Notes under the pieces: model-generated
What the model was told of the DNA's origin: nothing
What the model saw: only the letters and a program-made list of their open reading frames with translations
The model's database searches: none
Made by a program: the position numbers and the translations under genes
Source of the DNA: an uncultured Acidimicrobiaceae bacterium
GTDB taxonomy: Bacteria > Actinomycetota > Acidimicrobiia > Acidimicrobiales > SZUA-35
DNA: 64,000 nucleotides
Assembly: GCA_947259095.1 (NCBI GenBank)
Contig: CAMYLA010000011.1
Span: forward strand, 90,816-154,815
Direction of reading: 5' to 3'
Shown: positions 60,136 through 64,000 of the stretch, piece after piece
Layout of the letters: each line of letters opens with the position of its first letter
Numbering within the stretch: the stretch's first letter is position 1

Positions 60136-61010
60136 CGTTGCGCTCCCTGCTGGTTGTCATCGGCTGCTCGTTGCGCCGCCGCCACGACGGCTCGGCGGGC
60201 CAGCACCCCGGCGACCTGCCGTCGATAGGCCACCGTGCCCCGCTTGTCGTCGATCGGGTTGCAGGCCGCAGCGGCGGCCTCGGCCACCGCCGCCAGAGCT
60301 GCGTCGTCGAGGGTGGAGCCGATCAGCGCCGCTTCGGCGTCCGGCACCCGCACCGCGGTCGGTGCGACCGCACCGAGGGCCACGGTGGCCGAGGTGCAGG
60401 TTCCGGTGTCGTCGAGGGTGATCCGGGCCCCGACACCGACCACCGCAATGTCCATCTCGGTTCTGGGGATCATGCGAAGGTAGGCGTCGCCGGTGTTGGC
60501 CGGCGGTGAGTCGACCTCGATCTCGACGACGAACTCCCCCTCGGCCAGGGAGGTGGCGCCGGGGCCGGTGGCGATGTCGGCCACCGGCACCGTCCTGGTG
60601 CCGCTGCCCGATGCGATCACCGCCCGGGCGCCGTTCACGATCATGGCCGGCACCGAATCGGCGGCCGGCGAAGCGTTGCACAGGTTCCCGCCGAGACTGC
60701 AGCGGTTCTGGATCTGATCGGAGCCGATCAGACCTGCCGCCTCGACCAGGCCCGGCAGCTCGGCCGCCAGCTCGGCGTTCTCGGTCAGTTCGACGGTTGG
60801 GGTTGCGGCCCCGATGGTCCAGGTTCCGCCGGCGTGGTTGACCGAGGTCAGCCGGGCGATGCCCTTGAGATCGATCAACGTCTCCGGTTCGGGCCGGCCG
60901 GCCCGAATCTGCGGGATGACGTCGGTGGCGCCGGCGAACACCTTGGCCGCCGGTTGCTCCGAGAGCATGTTGGCCGCTTCTTCCACCGTCGCCGGTGCCA
61001 GATAGTTCAC
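60132..61010 (-). CDS. Xanthine dehydrogenase-family FAD-binding (medium) subunit
   Basis: A 292-residue FAD subunit. N-terminal AKVFAGATDVIPQIRAG binds the FAD pyrophosphate, QIQNRCSLGGNLCNASPAAD is the second FAD motif, and RTEMDIAVVGVGARIT the third. GTG 61010 has AAGGAG six bases upstream. First gene of the molybdoenzyme operon, transcribed from the 246-base divergent gap shared with the short-chain dehydrogenase. Confidence 0.94.
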   Translation of the reverse strand: MNYLAPATVEEAANMLSEQPAAKVFAGATDVIPQIRAGRPEPETLIDLKGIARLTSVNHAGGTWTIGAATPTVELTENAELAAELPGLVEAAGLIGSDQIQNRCSLGGNLCNASPAADSVPAMIVNGARAVIASGSGTRTVPVADIATGPGATSLAEGEFVVEIEVDSPPANTGDAYLRMIPRTEMDIAVVGVGARITLDDTGTCTSATVALGAVAPTAVRVPDAEAALIGSTLDDAALAAVAEAAAAACNPIDDKRGTVAYRRQVAGVLARRAVVAAAQRAADDNQQGAQR

Positions 61011-61038
61011 GCCTTCTCCTTGTGGTCCGGACCCCCAT

Positions 61039-61060
61039 GGGTCTCGGTGTTCTCAGACCC
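61039..61060. promoter_or_regulatory. Inverted repeat upstream of molybdoenzyme operon
   Basis: GGGTCT-N10-AGACCC, a perfect 6-bp inverted repeat 29 bases upstream of the FAD-subunit start in the divergent gap. It could be an operator; no regulator gene is adjacent. Confidence 0.3.
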
Positions 61061-61243
61061 TGACGGGTGTCGATGTCTTTGCAAACGGGCTTCGCAGAAC
61101 CGGGCGCGGTCCCCGGCCGACCGGGTCCCGCAATGTCGCTTGTGCGTTCCCGCCGCTCCGATCGGGGGCCGCTGGGACCGCCCTCGAAATGTAGCCCGAA
61201 TCGCCGGCGGGAATCGAGGTGGGACGATCGCAGCCTGCGAGAC

Positions 61244-61249
61244 TACTGT
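61244..61249 (+). promoter_or_regulatory. Putative -10 box (TACTGT) of a leaderless transcript
   Basis: TACTGT ends seven bases before ATG 61257 of the short-chain dehydrogenase. Confidence 0.45.
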
Positions 61250-61256
61250 CCAGATC

Positions 61257-62000
61257 ATGCAGGATCTGACCGAACACGTGGCGTGGATAACCGGGGCGGG
61301 CACCGGGATCGGCGAGGCAGGAGCGGTGGCACTGGCCGACGCCGGCTGCTCGGTCGTGCTGTCTGGCCGCCGATCGGCGCCGCTGGAGGCGCTGGCGGAA
61401 CGAATCCGAGCCGCTGGGGGCGACGCCACCGTCGAACCCCTCGATGTCACCGATCAGCCGGCGGTCCAGACCGCCGTCGACCGGATCCTGGAGAACCGAG
61501 GCCGTATCGACATCGGAGTCTTCAGCGCCGGGATCAACATCACCGACCGGAATTGGTCGGTCGTCGCGACCTCCGGCTGGGACGACGTGATCAACATCGA
61601 CCTGAACGGCGCCTTCTACTGCTGTCATGCCGTGCTGCCGGCGATGCGGGCCCAGGGCGGGGGTCTCATCATGAACATCTCGTCCATGGCCGGGAAGCGG
61701 ATCAGCACCCTGACGGGCCCGGCCTACCAGGCGGCGAAGCACGCCATGAACGCCATGACGGCCAGCCTGGCCATCGAGGAGCGCAACAACGGCATCCGGG
61801 CCACCGCCATCTGCCCCGGGGAGGTGGCGACACCGATCCTCGACGCCCGGCCGGTCCCGGTCAGCGACGAGGACAGGGCCCGGATCCTGCAGAGCGAGGA
61901 CCTGGGCGAGCTGATCCGGTTCGTGGCCTCGATGCCACCCCACGTGACCCTCGACGAAATCCTCATCACGCCGACCTACAACCGCTTCGCCGCCGGCTGA
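61257..62000 (+). CDS. Short-chain dehydrogenase/reductase (classical SDR)
   Basis: A 247-residue NAD(P)-dependent oxidoreductase. The cofactor motif is TGAGTGIGEAG; VFSAGINITD holds the NAG equivalent; catalytic Ser is in MNISSMAG and Tyr-x3-Lys in AYQAAKHAMNA. SGRRSAP after the second strand suggests a preference for NADP(H). ATG 61257 matches the N-terminus of the family and follows a TACTGT box; a longer frame from 60834 is antisense to the FAD subunit. Substrate unknown. Confidence 0.94.
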   Translation: MQDLTEHVAWITGAGTGIGEAGAVALADAGCSVVLSGRRSAPLEALAERIRAAGGDATVEPLDVTDQPAVQTAVDRILENRGRIDIGVFSAGINITDRNWSVVATSGWDDVINIDLNGAFYCCHAVLPAMRAQGGGLIMNISSMAGKRISTLTGPAYQAAKHAMNAMTASLAIEERNNGIRATAICPGEVATPILDARPVPVSDEDRARILQSEDLGELIRFVASMPPHVTLDEILITPTYNRFAAG

Positions 62001-62164
62001 GCCGTCATCGGATCGGGCCCCCGGTCTGGGTTATTCGCCTCGCGGCCCGGAGCGGCCCACCGAGCGACGGATCCACTCGGTAGTGTCCAGATGTCGTCCG
62101 CGCCCGTCGGCGACCCGACCGGAACAGTCGACCACACCGGTCAGCGGGCCAACATGGAGGAGCA

Positions 62165-62272
62165 ATGATGATCGACGTCGACGGCCCAGCTGCGCCGTCG
62201 AGCGGACCGCCCCGTCCACGGTGCGGACGCAACCTGCTCGGTTGGCCGCAGTTGGATGCCGCTGATGGCTAG
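62165..62272 (+). CDS. Possible 35-residue leader peptide before ClC gene
   Basis: A short frame (starts MMIDVDGPAAPSSGPPRP) with the strong ribosome site GGAGGAG at 62156-62162. Its stop codon (62270-62272) overlaps the ATG of the channel gene at 62265, which has no ribosome site of its own. This is the layout of translational coupling. The peptide itself shows no known feature. Confidence 0.4.
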   Translation: MMIDVDGPAAPSSGPPRPRCGRNLLGWPQLDAADG

Positions 62273-64000
62273 CCCTGCAGGCTTCGATCGCCGGATGCTG
62301 TACCTGGTCGGCCTGGCCGGGGCGCTCGGGGTCATCTCCGGTGGTGCCGCCTACCTGCTGGTGAGGACGATCGGTCTGATCACCAGCGTGGCGCTGCTCG
62401 GCGAGTGGCACTGGGGCGAGATCCCACCGTTGAGCGATCTCGAGCCGTCGCCCCGACTGATCGTGGCGGCGGTGATCGGTGCGATGATCGTGGCCACCAT
62501 GGCCCGCTGGGAACCCCTGATCCGGGGCCACGGCATCCCCGAGGCCATGGAAGCGGTGTTGCGACGGCAGAGTCGTATCCGACCCCGGGCCGGTCTGGCC
62601 AAGCCGCTGTCGGCTGCGGTGGCGATCGGCACCGGCGCCCCGTTCGGGGCCGAGGGCCCGATCATCGTCACCGGCGGGGCCATCGGGTCCTTCATCGGCC
62701 AGGTGGTCAAGGTCACGCCGTCGGAACGCAAGATCCTGTTGGCGTCGGGCGCCGCAGCCGGCATGGCCGCCACCTTCGGCGCCCCGCTGGCCGCCGTGCT
62801 GTTGGCCATCGAGCTGCTGTTGTTCGAGCTGTCGATCCGGTCGCTGATCCCGTTGGTGGTCGCGTCGAGCATCGCCAGCGGCATTCACGCCGCGTTCTTC
62901 GGCGCCGGCCCGCTGTTCACCGCGCCCCCACACGACTATGCGGGACTGGGGATCCTCCCCCTCTATGCGGTGCTGGGCATCACCAGCGGGCTGGTGGCCG
63001 TCGTCATCGCCCGGGGTCTGTTCGCCTCCGAACAGTTCTTCGCCTCGATGACCATCCCGGTGTTCTGGAAGCCGACCATCGGTGCGCTCGTCTTCGCCAC
63101 CATCGGGTTGTTCGTGCCCCAGGCGCTCGGCGTCGGCTACGACGTGATCGAGGATGTCCTGGCCGGCCGGTTGGCACTGGGCACCCTCGGCGTGGTGCTG
63201 GTGGCCAAACTGGTGGCGTGGTGGGCCGCTCTCGGCTCGGGCACCTCCGGCGGCACCCTGGCCCCGATCCTGTTGATGGGGGCCACGTTCGGCGGGTTCT
63301 TCGCCGCCCTGGCGTTGCGGATCACCCCCGACGCCGACATCTCCCAGGGAGCGTTTGCCGTCGTGGCCATGGCCGCGGTGTTCGGGGCCGCCACCCGGGC
63401 GCCGTTCACCGCCATCGTGTTCGTGTTCGAGATCACCAGGGACTTCAACGTGATCATGCCCCTGATGCTGGCCACCGTGCTGGCGGCGTTGGTCTACTCC
63501 ACCCTGTCGAACGAGAGCATCTACACCGAGCGGCTGTCCCGCCGGGGCATCCGGGTCGGCGGCGAGCTCACGGTCGACCCGCTGCGGACCACCGCGGTGG
63601 CAGACGTGATGAACCGCATGGTCGACACGGTCGAACCCGATGCCCCCCTCGGTGAGGTGGCGGACCGGATCACCAGGGGTGAGCGGGGCGCATTCCCGCT
63701 GGTCGACAAGGCCGGCCGCTGCGTTGGGATGGTGTCCAGGAAGGACCTGCTGGCCCAGAACCTGCCGCGCGACGCCCCGGTCGGCACGGTTGCATCGTCC
63801 GATGTGGTGGCCATCGCACCCGACGACAGCCTCGTCGATGCCTTGAAGATCATGGCCGATGAGAAAATCAACCACCTCCCGGTGGTCGAGGACGACCTGC
63901 TGGTCGGCATCTGCACCCAGGCCGACATCGTCCGGGCCCGGAGCGCCGAACTGGCCCTGGAGCGGCTGGAGAACGGCTGGCTGGCCCCGGTGTTCCAGCT
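62265..64000 (+). CDS. ClC family chloride channel/antiporter with CBS domains, 3' end missing
   Basis: An open frame of about 578 codons that runs off the right edge. Ten or more membrane helices are followed by two CBS domains (residues about 445-500 and 510-560). ClC signature sequences: IRGHGIPEAMEAV (in place of GSGIP), GAPFGAEGPIIVTGG with the gating Glu (GAEGP for GKEGP), and GSGTSGGTLAPILLMGATFG. The GHG(I/V)PE form is common in CBS-bearing bacterial ClCs. The gating Glu is kept, and helix R lies where VYSTLSNESIYTERL is seen. ATG 62265 or 62256 may be the start; neither has a ribosome site. Confidence 0.93.
   Translation, partial: MASPAGFDRRMLYLVGLAGALGVISGGAAYLLVRTIGLITSVALLGEWHWGEIPPLSDLEPSPRLIVAAVIGAMIVATMARWEPLIRGHGIPEAMEAVLRRQSRIRPRAGLAKPLSAAVAIGTGAPFGAEGPIIVTGGAIGSFIGQVVKVTPSERKILLASGAAAGMAATFGAPLAAVLLAIELLLFELSIRSLIPLVVASSIASGIHAAFFGAGPLFTAPPHDYAGLGILPLYAVLGITSGLVAVVIARGLFASEQFFASMTIPVFWKPTIGALVFATIGLFVPQALGVGYDVIEDVLAGRLALGTLGVVLVAKLVAWWAALGSGTSGGTLAPILLMGATFGGFFAALALRITPDADISQGAFAVVAMAAVFGAATRAPFTAIVFVFEITRDFNVIMPLMLATVLAALVYSTLSNESIYTERLSRRGIRVGGELTVDPLRTTAVADVMNRMVDTVEPDAPLGEVADRITRGERGAFPLVDKAGRCVGMVSRKDLLAQNLPRDAPVGTVASSDVVAIAPDDSLVDALKIMADEKINHLPVVEDDLLVGICTQADIVRARSAELALERLENGWLAPVFQ

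Noticed and set aside
57358..61010. Carbon monoxide dehydrogenase (coxMSL)
   Set aside because: The three-subunit order fits, but the large subunit has AYRAPG in the active-site loop instead of the Cys-containing motif of form I CO dehydrogenase, so the broader xanthine dehydrogenase family is the safe call.
62031..63875. A 614-codon open frame on the minus strand, opposite the ClC gene
   Set aside because: Its translation is a Gly/Gln/His/Arg-rich sequence without family motifs; the plus strand encodes a clear ClC channel. It is an antisense shadow caused by high GC.

Overview
The window is high-GC actinobacterial chromosome. Gene content points to a deep actinobacterial lineage such as Acidimicrobiia rather than a mycobacterium or streptomycete. 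It has a complete Pup-proteasome locus (mpa, dop, pup, prcB, prcA, pafA, pafBC) followed by tatA, tatC and helY in the order known from Mycobacterium. It also has a gcvH-garA-ftsR neighbourhood, many GTG starts, and many start codons lying 6-9 bases after a TANNNT -10 box, as expected for leaderless mRNAs. Taxonomic placement is inference; no rRNA or tRNA gene was found.

Left part (1-14 kb): genes for CoA-thioester metabolism. There are two tandem-domain family III CoA-transferases (one cut by the window edge), a single-domain one, a rearranged (apparently permuted) one, three crotonase-fold proteins of which two lack one or both catalytic glutamates, an acyl-CoA synthetase, a nitronate monooxygenase and a small internally duplicated protein. 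In both tandem transferases the N-terminal domain lacks the catalytic aspartate and the C-terminal domain keeps it. A PIN-PhoH ATPase interrupts the set.

Middle-left (14-27.5 kb): a 2-oxoglutarate dioxygenase-like protein, a DUF3152 metzincin-like lipoprotein, a translationally coupled operon of three unrecognised genes (two clearly membrane proteins), SelO divergent from a tyrosine recombinase, a large RGG-box protein, and a minus-strand run: acidic zinc ribbon, hypothetical, GNAT, NUDIX, with a LysM/lytic-transglycosylase gene just upstream.

Centre (27.5-45 kb): tandem ThyX-like protein, degenerate diacylglycerol-kinase-like protein coupled to helY, tatC, tatA, a zinc-ribbon protein, a GDPD-family phosphodiesterase, signal peptidase I, then pafC, a frameshifted pafB, pafA, prcA, prcB, pup, dop and mpa. 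This locus makes the Pup tag, attaches and removes it, unfolds substrates and degrades them; PafBC is the DNA-damage transcription factor of the same operon.

Right part (45-64 kb): S9 oligopeptidase, histidine phosphatase, membrane diguanylate cyclase, a MerR-type FtsR-like regulator with a nearby palindromic site, an APH-fold kinase, a bifunctional nuclease, garA-like FHA protein, gcvH, CDP-alcohol phosphatidyltransferase, DUF2079 membrane protein, SRAP/HMCES protein, nitroreductase, a three-subunit xanthine-dehydrogenase-type molybdoenzyme with its own MoaD/ThiS-like protein, a short-chain dehydrogenase and a ClC channel with CBS domains that runs off the right edge.

Most notable: the cis-paired inactive/active CoA-transferases with atypical crotonases, the split pafB, the permuted transferase, and the widespread leaderless-promoter geometry, which also helps decide several start codons.
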